A stretch of DNA of 36,808 nucleotides. It comes from Clostridiales bacterium (GTDB taxonomy: Bacteria; Bacillota; Clostridia; Oscillospirales; CAG-272). The stretch lies in assembly GCA_012800735.1 (NCBI GenBank), contig JAAZIU010000042.1:1-36808 (forward strand), read 5' to 3'. The notes beneath the pieces were generated by a model. That model had not been told where the DNA came from and did no database searches. It worked only from the letters and a program-made list of their open reading frames with translations. This document shows, piece by piece, positions 16,000 through 24,060 of this stretch. Every line of letters begins with the position of its first letter. Position 1 is the first letter of the stretch. A program made the translations under genes and the position numbers.

Positions 16000-16204
16000 G
16001 AAGAATTTATAAATTTCTAACGCTCATCGACAAAGATGAACAGTATATATAGTTATACGACATATATGGAGAGAATTAATGGTGTTATTGTATAATTGTT
16101 TCTTTTCTCGGAAAAAAGCTTGTTTTACCGCTTTCATATACTCGCGACTGTAAAATTACAATGAATTTTAAGGTTAATCCATTGTTAAATATTGATGTAA
16201 AAGA

Positions 16205-16233
16205 TTGACATTGAGCCAAAAAAGTGTTATACT
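16205..16233 (+). promoter_or_regulatory. Promoter of the pyrK operon
   Basis: TTGACA (16205-16210), 17-base spacer, TATACT (16228-16233). The predicted leader to the pyrK ATG is about 70 nt and shows no terminator/antiterminator pair, so PyrR-type attenuation is not evident. Confidence 0.85.
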
Positions 16234-16309
16234 CAATAGGAATAAAAACTTTTATAATGGTATCGTCGTCAGATAATAATTAATAACGGCAGATATCAAA
16301 GGTGTATTT

Positions 16310-17089
16310 ATGCTTGATATAACCGCAAAGGTGATAGAAAATCGTCTGCTTAGCGAAAAGGGAAGGATCTATTCGCTTACACTCGATTCTCCGGAGCTTT
16401 CAAAGGACTGCTTGCCCGGGCAGTTTTATGAAATTAAAGTCGGGGGACTTGACAGCCGCTTTCTTTTGAGACGACCGTTCAGCGTTGCGTTTTGTGATGA
16501 CAAGACAGTTACCATAAGATATAATGTTGTCGGAGCGGGAACCGAATGGATGAGCGGGATAACACCCGGTCAGATGCTCGATGTATTAGGCCCGCTCGGC
16601 CGCGGCTGGCCTGTTGATAAAACTAAAAAAACTTTGCTTGTCGGAGGAAGTACCGGCATATTTTCGGTACTCGGAGCCGCGTCACATCTCGGAGATAAAT
16701 CTCGCGCAGTGCTCGGATTTCGTTCGTGTGATTTAGTCAATTCAGTTGAAGATTTTAAAGCATTCGGCGTGCCTGTTTCGATTATAACAGAAGACGGCAG
16801 TTCCGGCAGAAAAGGTTTGGTAACCGAGCTTGTAAAAGAAGAGCTTGATAAAAATGAATACGATACGGTGTTTATTTGCGGCTCTACTCTTATGATGAAA
16901 AGCGTTGCGGAACTCCTAAAAGATTACGACGTTGATTGCTATGTTTCCATTGAGGAAAGAATGGCATGCGGCGTCGGCGCCTGTATGGGCTGCGTCGTAA
17001 AAATTAAAGCCGACAACGAACAGGGCTGGGAATACAAGCGCGCCTGCGCCGAAGGACCGGTATTTAACGCCGCAGAGGTGATCTGGTGA
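16310..17089 (+). CDS. pyrK: Dihydroorotate dehydrogenase electron transfer subunit
   Basis: PyrK carries FAD and a [2Fe-2S] cluster and passes electrons from dihydroorotate (via PyrD) to NAD+. The 259-residue protein has the flavin motif RRPFS (54-58) and the cluster ligands Cys220, Cys225, Cys228 and Cys246 in CGVGACMGC and RAC. The pyridine-nucleotide loop, usually GGGxGxxP, reads GGSTGIFS (112-119). AAAGGTG precedes the ATG. The stop overlaps the pyrD start (TGATG), the usual pyrK-pyrD pairing of type 1B enzymes. Confidence 0.95.
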   Translation: MLDITAKVIENRLLSEKGRIYSLTLDSPELSKDCLPGQFYEIKVGGLDSRFLLRRPFSVAFCDDKTVTIRYNVVGAGTEWMSGITPGQMLDVLGPLGRGWPVDKTKKTLLVGGSTGIFSVLGAASHLGDKSRAVLGFRSCDLVNSVEDFKAFGVPVSIITEDGSSGRKGLVTELVKEELDKNEYDTVFICGSTLMMKSVAELLKDYDVDCYVSIEERMACGVGACMGCVVKIKADNEQGWEYKRACAEGPVFNAAEVIW

Positions 17090-18012
17090 TGGAAAATACA
17101 AAAAAAGTTGACATGACAGTCGACATCGCCGGTATTAGACTTAAAAATCCGGTTATGACCTCCTCCGGTACCTGCGGTTACGGCAGAGATTATTTAGATA
17201 TCTGGTCGCCTGCCGAGCTTGGCGCAATAATGGTTAAAGCCGTCTCGATCGAACCGAGAAACGGTAACCCTCCGCCGCGAATAGCTGAGATACCGTCAGG
17301 TGTCTTAAACTCGATAGGTCTGCAGAACCCAGGCGTCAGGCATTTCATTGAAACCGATCTGCCATGGCTTAAGAGTATCGGCGCAACTGTAATTGTCAAT
17401 GTTGTCGGATATACCGCTGACGATTACGCCGCTTGTGTTGAGCTGCTCGATGAAACCGACGCGGATATGATTGAGCTTAATATATCATGTCCCAACGTCG
17501 CTGGTAAGCCGATAGGCGCCGATGCCAAAGCAACCGAGACATTAACGAACCAAATCAGAAATATCACAAAAAAACCGATAATAATTAAACTCAGTCCTAA
17601 TGTAACGTCAATAACCGAGATAGCCCTTGCGGCGGAAGCCGGAGGAGCCGACGCGGTATCGCTTATCAACTGTCCGATGGGAATGCGGATAAACATAAAT
17701 ACAAGAAAACCTATGTTGGCAAACATTACCGGCGGTATGTCCGGTCCCGCAGTCTTTCCGCTGGCGCTCAGAATGGTCTGGCAGACGGCAAATGCCGTTA
17801 ATATATCGGTAATAGGCGGGGGCGGTATCGTTAAATGGGAGGACGCCGTCGAGATGATGATGGCAGGAGCCGACGCAGTATTTATCGGCGCCGGGCTGTT
17901 TTACGATCCGGCGTCACCGCTTAAGGTTATTGAGGGACTTGAAAAATATTGCTGTGACAATAACCTCTCGAATGTCAACATGATAACCGATTCGCTTATT
18001 ACCGACAGATGA
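17089..18012 (+). CDS. pyrD: Dihydroorotate dehydrogenase, type 1B catalytic subunit
   Basis: PyrD oxidises dihydroorotate to orotate with FMN in pyrimidine synthesis and works as a heterotetramer with PyrK. The 307-residue protein has Lys50 (IMVKAVS), VNVVGY (103-108), the active-site cysteine Cys134 in NISCPN, Lys167 in IKLSPN, and the FMN-phosphate loops ANITGGMSGPA and GGGGI. ATG 17089 overlaps the pyrK stop; a GTG three bases earlier is in frame. Orotate is passed on to PyrE, whose gene lies about 14 kb downstream. Confidence 0.96.
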   Translation: MENTKKVDMTVDIAGIRLKNPVMTSSGTCGYGRDYLDIWSPAELGAIMVKAVSIEPRNGNPPPRIAEIPSGVLNSIGLQNPGVRHFIETDLPWLKSIGATVIVNVVGYTADDYAACVELLDETDADMIELNISCPNVAGKPIGADAKATETLTNQIRNITKKPIIIKLSPNVTSITEIALAAEAGGADAVSLINCPMGMRININTRKPMLANITGGMSGPAVFPLALRMVWQTANAVNISVIGGGGIVKWEDAVEMMMAGADAVFIGAGLFYDPASPLKVIEGLEKYCCDNNLSNVNMITDSLITDR

Positions 18013-18055
18013 TATATTTTTCTTTGAAAATAAAATGAAGCCGCAGGAATCTCGT

Positions 18056-19456
18056 ATGAATCGCTTAGGTTCGGTTATAGCGGCGGTATCTACTCCGCCG
18101 GGAAAGGGCGGTATCGCAGTAATAAGAATTTCGGGTCGGGGAGCCGCTGAGATAGCGGATAAAGTCTTCTTTCCGAAAAACAAAAAGCCTTTCTCAGCTC
18201 AAACGGCAAGAATCGCCGTATACGGCGATATAAAAAGCGAAGAGGGGATTATAGACGACGGCATTGCGATATATTTTCCGGCGCCAAATTCATATACCGG
18301 AGAAGATACTGTAGAAATATCCTGTCACGGCGGAGTTCTGCTCACAGAGCTGGTGCTTGAAGCGGTTTTTACCGCCGGAGCGCTTCCCGCGGAACCGGGT
18401 GAATTTACAAAGCGCGCTTATATTTCAGGCAAACTGGGACTGATAAAAGCCGAATCGGTAATCGATCTTATCGAAGCGGAAAGTCGTGAGAGCGTAAAAC
18501 TTTCTTCCTCTCAGTCGAGAGGTGTTTTGAGCGAAAAGATAGATGCTATCTACAATGAAATGAAACAACTGCTCAGTTCGATATACGCCTATATCGACTT
18601 CCCGGATGAAGATCTTACCGATGTCCCGGGCAGCGAGCTTCTATCAAGACTGAAAGATATCCGCGACGAAGTAGACGCTCTTGCATCAACCTGGAAAACC
18701 GGACGCGCGATAAAAGACGGCATCTCCGCCTGCATCGCCGGCAAACCGAACGTCGGCAAATCGTCACTTCTTAATGCTCTTTTGGGTTATGACCGCGCAA
18801 TCGTTACCGATATCGCCGGAACGACCCGAGATATTGTATCAGAAAAAGTCAATCTCGGGCGCGCTTCTCTCAAGCTCTCAGATACTGCCGGAATTCATAA
18901 GGCTGAAGACGTCGTTGAGCGCATAGGCGTTGATCGCGCAGTAGAGGAGCTTGAAAAATCGGAACTTATAATAGCTGTTTTCGACGGATCAAAACCACTT
19001 GATTCGGCAGATACCGAATTTGCTTCCCATATCAGGGCGGCAAGAAAGAGAAATCCGCTGACACAAGTCATCGCAGTAATAAACAAAAGCGATCTGCCCG
19101 CTGTTTTCAAAGATTCAGAGATAAAAGACCTTATCGAAGACGCCGAAACGCTGAGACTCAGCGCATGCAGCGGCGACATAAAGCCGCTTGCGGATTTAAT
19201 CGACCGAATGTTTACCGACGGCTCGCTTGATCTTTCAAATGACGCTATTATTTCAAACGCTCGCCAGTATGCCGCTCTGGTTCGCGCCCGTGCAGATATT
19301 GAAAATGCGGTTGAATCTCTTAAAAGCGGTTTTACTCAGGATATAGCCGGGCTTGATGTAGAGCATGCGATGTCAAATATATCCGAAATAGACGGACTTT
19401 CAGTATCCGAAGATATTGTCGACGATATATTCAGCCGCTTCTGTGTCGGAAAATAG
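18056..19456 (+). CDS. mnmE: tRNA uridine-5-carboxymethylaminomethyl modification GTPase
   Basis: MnmE works with MnmG to modify the wobble uridine of several tRNAs. The 466-residue protein has the N-terminal folate-binding domain (STPPGKGGIAVIRISG, 12-27), a helical domain and an inserted G domain with GKPNVGKS (229-236), GTTRD (255-259), DTAG (276-279) and NKSD (343-346). It ends in the invariant C-terminal FCVGK (Cys463). I chose ATG 18056 because AGGA lies eight bases upstream and the N-terminus then matches the family; ATG 18035 would add seven residues with no ribosome-binding site. mnmG is not in the window. Confidence 0.96.
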   Translation: MNRLGSVIAAVSTPPGKGGIAVIRISGRGAAEIADKVFFPKNKKPFSAQTARIAVYGDIKSEEGIIDDGIAIYFPAPNSYTGEDTVEISCHGGVLLTELVLEAVFTAGALPAEPGEFTKRAYISGKLGLIKAESVIDLIEAESRESVKLSSSQSRGVLSEKIDAIYNEMKQLLSSIYAYIDFPDEDLTDVPGSELLSRLKDIRDEVDALASTWKTGRAIKDGISACIAGKPNVGKSSLLNALLGYDRAIVTDIAGTTRDIVSEKVNLGRASLKLSDTAGIHKAEDVVERIGVDRAVEELEKSELIIAVFDGSKPLDSADTEFASHIRAARKRNPLTQVIAVINKSDLPAVFKDSEIKDLIEDAETLRLSACSGDIKPLADLIDRMFTDGSLDLSNDAIISNARQYAALVRARADIENAVESLKSGFTQDIAGLDVEHAMSNISEIDGLSVSEDIVDDIFSRFCVGK

Positions 19457-19479
19457 ATAATTCGAATAACCCTAAAAAA

Positions 19480-19824
19480 ATGGAAACAAAACGCTTCCAA
19501 AAAAACGACGGCGGATTTATCTGCGCTCATTGCGGGCGCGATGTGCCTCCGCTCAAAACAACTTCACGCGATCATTGCCCTTATTGTCTGTGGTCGATTC
19601 ACATTGATATAAATCCCGGAGACCGCGCCTGCGGCTGCCTGGGTCAGCTTGAGCCGATGACGGCTTATCCGGATTCGAAAAAAGGGTATGTAATCGTATA
19701 TCGATGCCAAAAGTGCGGTGAGGTTCGGAAATGCCGCGCTGCGCTCAAGGGAAACGAGCCGGATGATCTCAATCTTATAATCGAACTGACATCTGAACAG
19801 TTCCCATACCAGGGACATAAATGA
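19480..19824 (+). CDS. RNHCP domain protein
   Basis: A 114-residue cysteine-rich protein that matches the RNHCP family. The hallmark block is RDHCPYCLWSIHID (residues 30-43), followed by PGDR and CGCLGQLEP. Cysteines at 15, 18, 33, 36, 51, 53, 76, 79 and 85 suggest two or more zinc sites, and the second half (CQKCGEVRKC) looks like a zinc ribbon. The family function is not known to me; nucleic-acid binding is a guess. It lies 23 bases after mnmE and 30 before ilvN with no promoter between, so it is probably in the same unit. No clear ribosome-binding site is seen. Confidence 0.82.
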   Translation: METKRFQKNDGGFICAHCGRDVPPLKTTSRDHCPYCLWSIHIDINPGDRACGCLGQLEPMTAYPDSKKGYVIVYRCQKCGEVRKCRAALKGNEPDDLNLIIELTSEQFPYQGHK

Positions 19825-19854
19825 AATAAGCCGGCATAAAGTCGGCAAGAAAAT

Positions 19855-20334
19855 ATGGATTCAAACAGACATATTATAATAATGCGGGTTGATAACAAGC
19901 CCGGAGTGCTTTCAAGGATTGCCGGACTTTTCACTCGCCGCGGCTACAATATCGACAGCCTCGTCACCGGCCCGACGGAAGATCCCGACGTTTATCACAT
20001 GACTATAACCGTTATCGGCGAGCGTGAAATAATCGATCTGCTTATCAGACAGCTTGGGCGGGTTATGGAGGTAGTCGAAGTATTCTGCGCCGACAGCGAT
20101 GATTATGTCACTTCCGAGCTTATGCTGCTTCGCGTAAGCTGCCCGCTTTCAAAGCGGCCGGATATGCTGAAGTTAACCGAAATAGTCAAGGTTGACGTAG
20201 CGGCAGTTAACAGCGATTCAATGGTGCTTAGGGTAATAGGAGACGACTTAAGGCATCGCACCGTAATTGAAGCCTTTCGCGAGTTTGGAATTGAGCGGAT
20301 TATACGCTCAGGACCGGTTTCGATTGAGATTTAA
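19855..20334 (+). CDS. ilvN: Acetolactate synthase small (regulatory) subunit
   Basis: A 159-residue regulatory subunit of acetolactate synthase. The N-terminal ACT domain (about 7-80) carries VDNKPGVLSRIAGLFTRRG and the valine-binding region, and the C-terminal domain (about 85-159) is of the usual length. It stimulates the catalytic subunit and gives feedback control by branched-chain amino acids. No ilvB or other ilv/leu gene is adjacent, so the catalytic subunit must be encoded elsewhere. Its last four bases overlap the convergent gene ending at 20331. Confidence 0.93.
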   Translation: MDSNRHIIIMRVDNKPGVLSRIAGLFTRRGYNIDSLVTGPTEDPDVYHMTITVIGEREIIDLLIRQLGRVMEVVEVFCADSDDYVTSELMLLRVSCPLSKRPDMLKLTEIVKVDVAAVNSDSMVLRVIGDDLRHRTVIEAFREFGIERIIRSGPVSIEI

Positions 20335-20678
20335 TCATTAGTCTTCAAAAAGTAAGTATAATATGCGATGATTTTTCGTTCGACTCCGCCGTGTTCATAA
20401 TCGGGAGCCGTAAGAATAACACCCTCGAGGCTCAGTAGTTCGGAAGCTTGAAGCTCGTCTACCTTTGCTCGGAACACGATATCCGACGAGGAAAAGACGA
20501 TGAATTCGTCGCCGCGGACTATGAGAGCGCCGCTGTGACCGATAACGATATCGGTATTTTCGAGACGTTCGGTGACATATTTTATGGTGCGGCCGTTAAG
20601 CTTTCGGGCCATTTCGCGGTTGTAAGCTACACTGCCGGGTTTTGGTTTGAAAAAGCGGTTTCTGATTTTCCTGAACAT
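20331..20678 (-). CDS. Hypothetical protein
   Basis: A 115-residue soluble, basic protein with no signal or membrane segment. The first 30 residues are rich in Arg/Lys (FRKIRNRFFKPKPG); the rest has alternating hydrophobic pattern suggestive of beta strands (TDIVIGHSGALIVRGDEF, EFIVFSSSDIVFRAKV). I do not recognise a family. Support for the gene comes from the good promoter (20721-20749, minus strand), AGGAG at ribosome-binding distance and a sensible amino-acid composition. It ends tail-to-tail with ilvN, overlapping by four bases, and stands alone. Confidence 0.72.
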   Translation of the reverse strand: MFRKIRNRFFKPKPGSVAYNREMARKLNGRTIKYVTERLENTDIVIGHSGALIVRGDEFIVFSSSDIVFRAKVDELQASELLSLEGVILTAPDYEHGGVERKIIAYYTYFLKTND

Positions 20679-20720
20679 ATCGACTCCTTAGGGTAGAAGA
20701 CAAATCAAAGCTTTATATAT

Positions 20721-20749
20721 ATAATACCTTATTATTAAACAAAAATCAA
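20721..20749 (-). promoter_or_regulatory. Promoter for the hypothetical gene at 20331-20678
   Basis: Minus strand TTGATT (20749-20744), 17-base spacer, TATTAT (20726-20721). The same 110-base gap must also hold the start signals of the ABC operon, but I find no clear -35/-10 pair for it on the plus strand. Confidence 0.65.
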
Positions 20750-20789
20750 TACCAATACAAGTTTTTATATTTAGTATGGGAGGAAATTT

Positions 20790-23219
20790 ATGCTTCCACT
20801 GGATAAACTCGATGCCGAAGCCAGGGACGGTTTCAGTCATCGGGGCGTCGATTTAGACGAGCTGGATGTTTGTGTCGAGCTTGATCTTGACGTAAAAGGA
20901 AACTTCGGTACCACATGGCTTGCCGTAAACAAAAATAAGATGCTGTTTTACGCAATGAGCGTAACATCCGACGCAGAAACAGTTTACCGCACAAAGAAGG
21001 CCGAAGCGAAAGCAAAACGCAACAAAAAAGACTCTGACGAAGAAGAAGAGAAAGAAGCCGTCGGTTTATTCCGAAAAGGATATTTCAACGAATACGACTG
21101 GAATAATCTTTCTAATCTATATGTTGACAACTATGTCTCTTCGAACCGTGTGCTCGGCAGGTTAGGGAAGGAACTCGAGGAGCCGAAAGACGATGCCGAG
21201 CGTGAGAAAATCGAATCGGAACCGGACATGCGCCAGACTATTACCTTGGCGTATTCTACAAACGCACGCAAACGTCAGCTTTTTGCATTTCTTGACATTG
21301 TTGCGCGTTTGAAAAAGGGCGAAGAAGTTAAAGATGACGACCCGATATTCGAACAGTTTCAGCAGAAATGCCCGAAATGCGGTAATGTTTATAAAGACCA
21401 GAATCGTAAAATCTGCGATACTTGTACCAACCAGTCTGCAGTAATAAGACGGCTGCTTAAGTATTTCACTTCGTTTAAGCTTCAACTTGCAATAGTGGTG
21501 TTCTGTATGTTTGCAACGTCAGGCATCAGTCTGCTTTCGCCTATAGTTAACGGTCAATTCCTTTATGATCAGGTAATCGCGAAGCCCGGTATTGTCAACG
21601 GCAGAGAGGTCGGTACTCTCCACAGCGAAAAGTGGGTATTAATTGCTGTCGGAATTATCTTTTTTATGGCGCTGCTTTCGCTTGCCATATCTATTCTGCA
21701 AAACCGCACAAACGCCCATCTGTCGACTCAAGTCGCGCTTAATATGAAGCTTGACATCTTCACATCAATGCAAAAGCTGTCCCTTTCCTACTTCAACAAT
21801 AATCAGACCGGACGTCTTATAACAAGAGTAAACTATGACGCCGACAGAATCCGCGCATTCTTTATAGACGGTGTACCAAACCTTATTATAAACGGAGTTA
21901 ACTTCATCGGTCTCACTATCTTCCTCTTTATGATGAATTGGCAGCTTACGCTTATAGTATTTATCCCGGTACCGCTTGTTGTTCTGATGTTTAAATTCAT
22001 GCTTCCCAAGCTTTGGAGAATGTATACAAAGCTTTGGCGGCGCTCCTCCTCGCTCAACGCGATGCTCGGCGACTCGCTTACCGGCATTCGTGTCGTCAAA
22101 GCATTCGCAAAAGAAACCGATGAGACCAACCGTTTCTACGGATATGCGCATAAACATTACGAAGCCTCGCTTCAGCTAAATATGGTCTCGCTCATGATCT
22201 TCCCGGTTATCGGTCTGCTGATTGCTTTGTCAAGTAAGGCGATCTGGGGCTTTGGCGGATTCCAAGTTATGAACGGCTATATGACATACGGTCAGTTTAT
22301 AACATATTTTGGTTATCTGGGCATGATTTTCGGACCGCTTAACTTCTTTACTAACTTTTCGAATATGCTTACCGATACTATGAACTCAGCGCAGCGTATG
22401 TTCGAGGTTATTGACGCGGTTCCCGAAATAATCGACGCTCCCGACGCTGTCGTAATAGAGCGCATGGATGGCGAAATCGAATTCAAGAAGGTATGCTTCC
22501 ATTATGCTCCGAATCGTCCTATTCTCAAGGATATGACTTTCCATATTAAAGCCGGAGACCAGGTTGGTCTCGTTGGTCATACCGGAGCCGGAAAGAGTAC
22601 CATAGCAAACCTGATAAGTCGTCTTTATGACACGATAAGCGGTTCAATTACGATTGACGGCGTTAATGTAAAACAAATAAAAGGCGAATCGATGCGAAAG
22701 AACATCGCCATTGTTTCGCAGGAAATATATCTGTTCAGAGGCACCATAGCCGACAATATCCGTTACGCCAAGCCTGACGCAACCATGGACGAGGTTATCG
22801 CCGCTGCGAGAGTAGCCTCTGCGCATGATTTCATTCTGTCTCTGCCGGAAGGATATGAGACAATTGTCGGAACCGGCTCCCGGTCGCTTTCCGGTGGAGA
22901 AAGACAGCGCGTCTCAATCGCCCGCGCATTGCTGCTTGATCCGACAATACTTATCCTTGACGAAGCGACCGCCGCCATGGATACCGAAACAGAGCGCCTT
23001 ATACAGGACGCGCTCGACAAGCTGGTAAAGGGAAGGACTACAATAACCATCGCTCACCGGCTGTCAACTTTAAAGGAATGCAATTACCTGTATGTGATTG
23101 ATAACGGCGAAATCGCTGAAGAAGGTACCCATTCCGAGCTTATCGAAAAGAAGGGCACATATTACAGACTTTATACCCTTCAGACCCAGGCTATGCGCAA
23201 AGTGCTTCAGGGAATGTAA
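20790..23219 (+). CDS. ABC exporter half-transporter with N-terminal cytosolic domain and zinc ribbon
   Basis: An 809-residue membrane ATPase fused to an unusual N-terminal region. Residues 1-185 are soluble and include a strand-rich segment (about 25-60, TTWLAVNKNKMLFYAM) and a very acidic/basic linker (67-90). Residues 194-212 form a zinc ribbon (CPKC...CDTC). A six-helix exporter domain follows (about 228-530). The ATPase has Walker A GHTGAGKS (596-603), signature LSGGE (700-704), Walker B LILDEA (721-726) with catalytic Glu725, and switch His755. GGGAGG precedes the ATG. It is the first gene of a three-gene module and likely pairs with the protein at 24061-26331. Substrate unknown. Confidence 0.9.
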   Translation: MLPLDKLDAEARDGFSHRGVDLDELDVCVELDLDVKGNFGTTWLAVNKNKMLFYAMSVTSDAETVYRTKKAEAKAKRNKKDSDEEEEKEAVGLFRKGYFNEYDWNNLSNLYVDNYVSSNRVLGRLGKELEEPKDDAEREKIESEPDMRQTITLAYSTNARKRQLFAFLDIVARLKKGEEVKDDDPIFEQFQQKCPKCGNVYKDQNRKICDTCTNQSAVIRRLLKYFTSFKLQLAIVVFCMFATSGISLLSPIVNGQFLYDQVIAKPGIVNGREVGTLHSEKWVLIAVGIIFFMALLSLAISILQNRTNAHLSTQVALNMKLDIFTSMQKLSLSYFNNNQTGRLITRVNYDADRIRAFFIDGVPNLIINGVNFIGLTIFLFMMNWQLTLIVFIPVPLVVLMFKFMLPKLWRMYTKLWRRSSSLNAMLGDSLTGIRVVKAFAKETDETNRFYGYAHKHYEASLQLNMVSLMIFPVIGLLIALSSKAIWGFGGFQVMNGYMTYGQFITYFGYLGMIFGPLNFFTNFSNMLTDTMNSAQRMFEVIDAVPEIIDAPDAVVIERMDGEIEFKKVCFHYAPNRPILKDMTFHIKAGDQVGLVGHTGAGKSTIANLISRLYDTISGSITIDGVNVKQIKGESMRKNIAIVSQEIYLFRGTIADNIRYAKPDATMDEVIAAARVASAHDFILSLPEGYETIVGTGSRSLSGGERQRVSIARALLLDPTILILDEATAAMDTETERLIQDALDKLVKGRTTITIAHRLSTLKECNYLYVIDNGEIAEEGTHSELIEKKGTYYRLYTLQTQAMRKVLQGM

Positions 23220-23235
23220 CAGGGAGGATAAAAAA

Positions 23236-24030
23236 GTGGCTGACAAAGAAAACAAAAATAACGAAAAAAACATGTCCTCAGAAGATTTAAAGGACAAAGA
23301 AGAGCAGCTTTCAGCTGATCTGTCTGACAAAGATAAGAAAGATAAGACAGACGACGACAGCAAAAAAGATGAGGCGGCAAAAGACTCATCGGATGAAAAG
23401 GCTGTAATTAAGACTTCCAATGGTGAGAAGACAGATAAAAAGACCGATATAGATGAAGACAAAGAACTTCTGGAAGAGGACGACGCCGGCGACCTTATTC
23501 TTGAGAACCGTCGCGAGTCGGTTCCGCTAAACACCGACAATGCTATATTTACAAGATCAAAAGGAAACCTGATCTCTCTTGAGCTGCAGAAACCTGACGG
23601 CACAACGGAATTCTTTGAGCGTGTAGTGATTATGCGCGCCTTTCCGATATCAAATCCGGATGAGTTTCTCTCGGTTCGTGAACCTGACACAAAGCGCAAG
23701 GGACGTGGAAATGAGATTGGTATGATCCGTCACATAACTGATTTTGACGATAATACGCAGAAGCTTTTTCTCGAAGAGCTCGACCGCCGTTATTTCTCAC
23801 CGAAACTAATAAAAATCATTTCAGTGAAGGATAAATTCGGTTATCTATATTGGGATGCCGAAACCTCTTCCGGAAATGTGACTTTCATTATGAACAACCC
23901 CTTCTCGAATATCCGTGTTCTTGATGACGGACGCATAATAATGCACGACATTGACGGAAATGTCTTTGAAATTCCGGATCCCCAAAAGCTTGACGCTCAA
24001 AGCTATAGGAAGATAGAGATATATCTGTGA
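23236..24030 (+). CDS. DUF1854 family protein
   Basis: A 264-residue protein. Residues 1-85 are almost entirely charged (runs of Lys, Asp, Glu, Ser) and probably disordered. Residues 90-264 match the DUF1854 pattern as I remember it: LISLELQKPDG, VVIMRAFPISNPDEFLSVRE, then IGMIRHITDFDD, LEELDRRYFSPKL, GYLYWDAETSSG, and a closing DIDGNVFEIPD. The start is GTG 23236, chosen for the AGGGAGG site at 23221-23227; the same frame is open further upstream but there it overlaps the ABC gene. DUF1854 genes are known next to ABC transporters, some linked to cyanophycin genes in other bacteria (from memory). Here the gene lies between two ABC genes, so it may be their cytosolic partner. Confidence 0.8.
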   Translation: MADKENKNNEKNMSSEDLKDKEEQLSADLSDKDKKDKTDDDSKKDEAAKDSSDEKAVIKTSNGEKTDKKTDIDEDKELLEEDDAGDLILENRRESVPLNTDNAIFTRSKGNLISLELQKPDGTTEFFERVVIMRAFPISNPDEFLSVREPDTKRKGRGNEIGMIRHITDFDDNTQKLFLEELDRRYFSPKLIKIISVKDKFGYLYWDAETSSGNVTFIMNNPFSNIRVLDDGRIIMHDIDGNVFEIPDPQKLDAQSYRKIEIYL

Positions 24031-24060
24031 TGACTAAGAACCGGAGGAAAGAAATCAGAT

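Larger units (their letters stand above)
15936..16309. other. Divergent intergenic region with two opposed promoters
   Basis: This 374-base gap holds the leftward promoter at 15971-15999 and the rightward promoter at 16205-16233. Between them I see a perfect but AT-rich palindrome AATTTATAAATT (16004-16015), next to the leftward -35 box, and a 24-codon reading frame (16079-16153) with GGAGAG before its ATG. No tRNA, riboswitch or PyrR-type attenuator was recognised. Confidence 0.6.

Noticed and set aside
16181..16205. Possible Rex operator (TTGTTAA half-site) upstream of pyrK
   Set aside because: Only the left half matches the TTGTTAA-N4-TTAACAA consensus; the right half has about three of seven bases, within chance for AT-rich DNA.
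16240..16309. PyrR attenuator in the pyrK leader
   Set aside because: The leader is about 70 nt and shows no terminator or antiterminator stem.
19828..19845. Terminator between the RNHCP gene and ilvN
   Set aside because: The possible stem is only four bases with no U tract.
23098..23235. N-terminal extension of the DUF1854 protein into the ABC gene
   Set aside because: The extra 46 codons overlap the ATPase C-terminus; GTG 23236 follows a strong AGGGAGG site.
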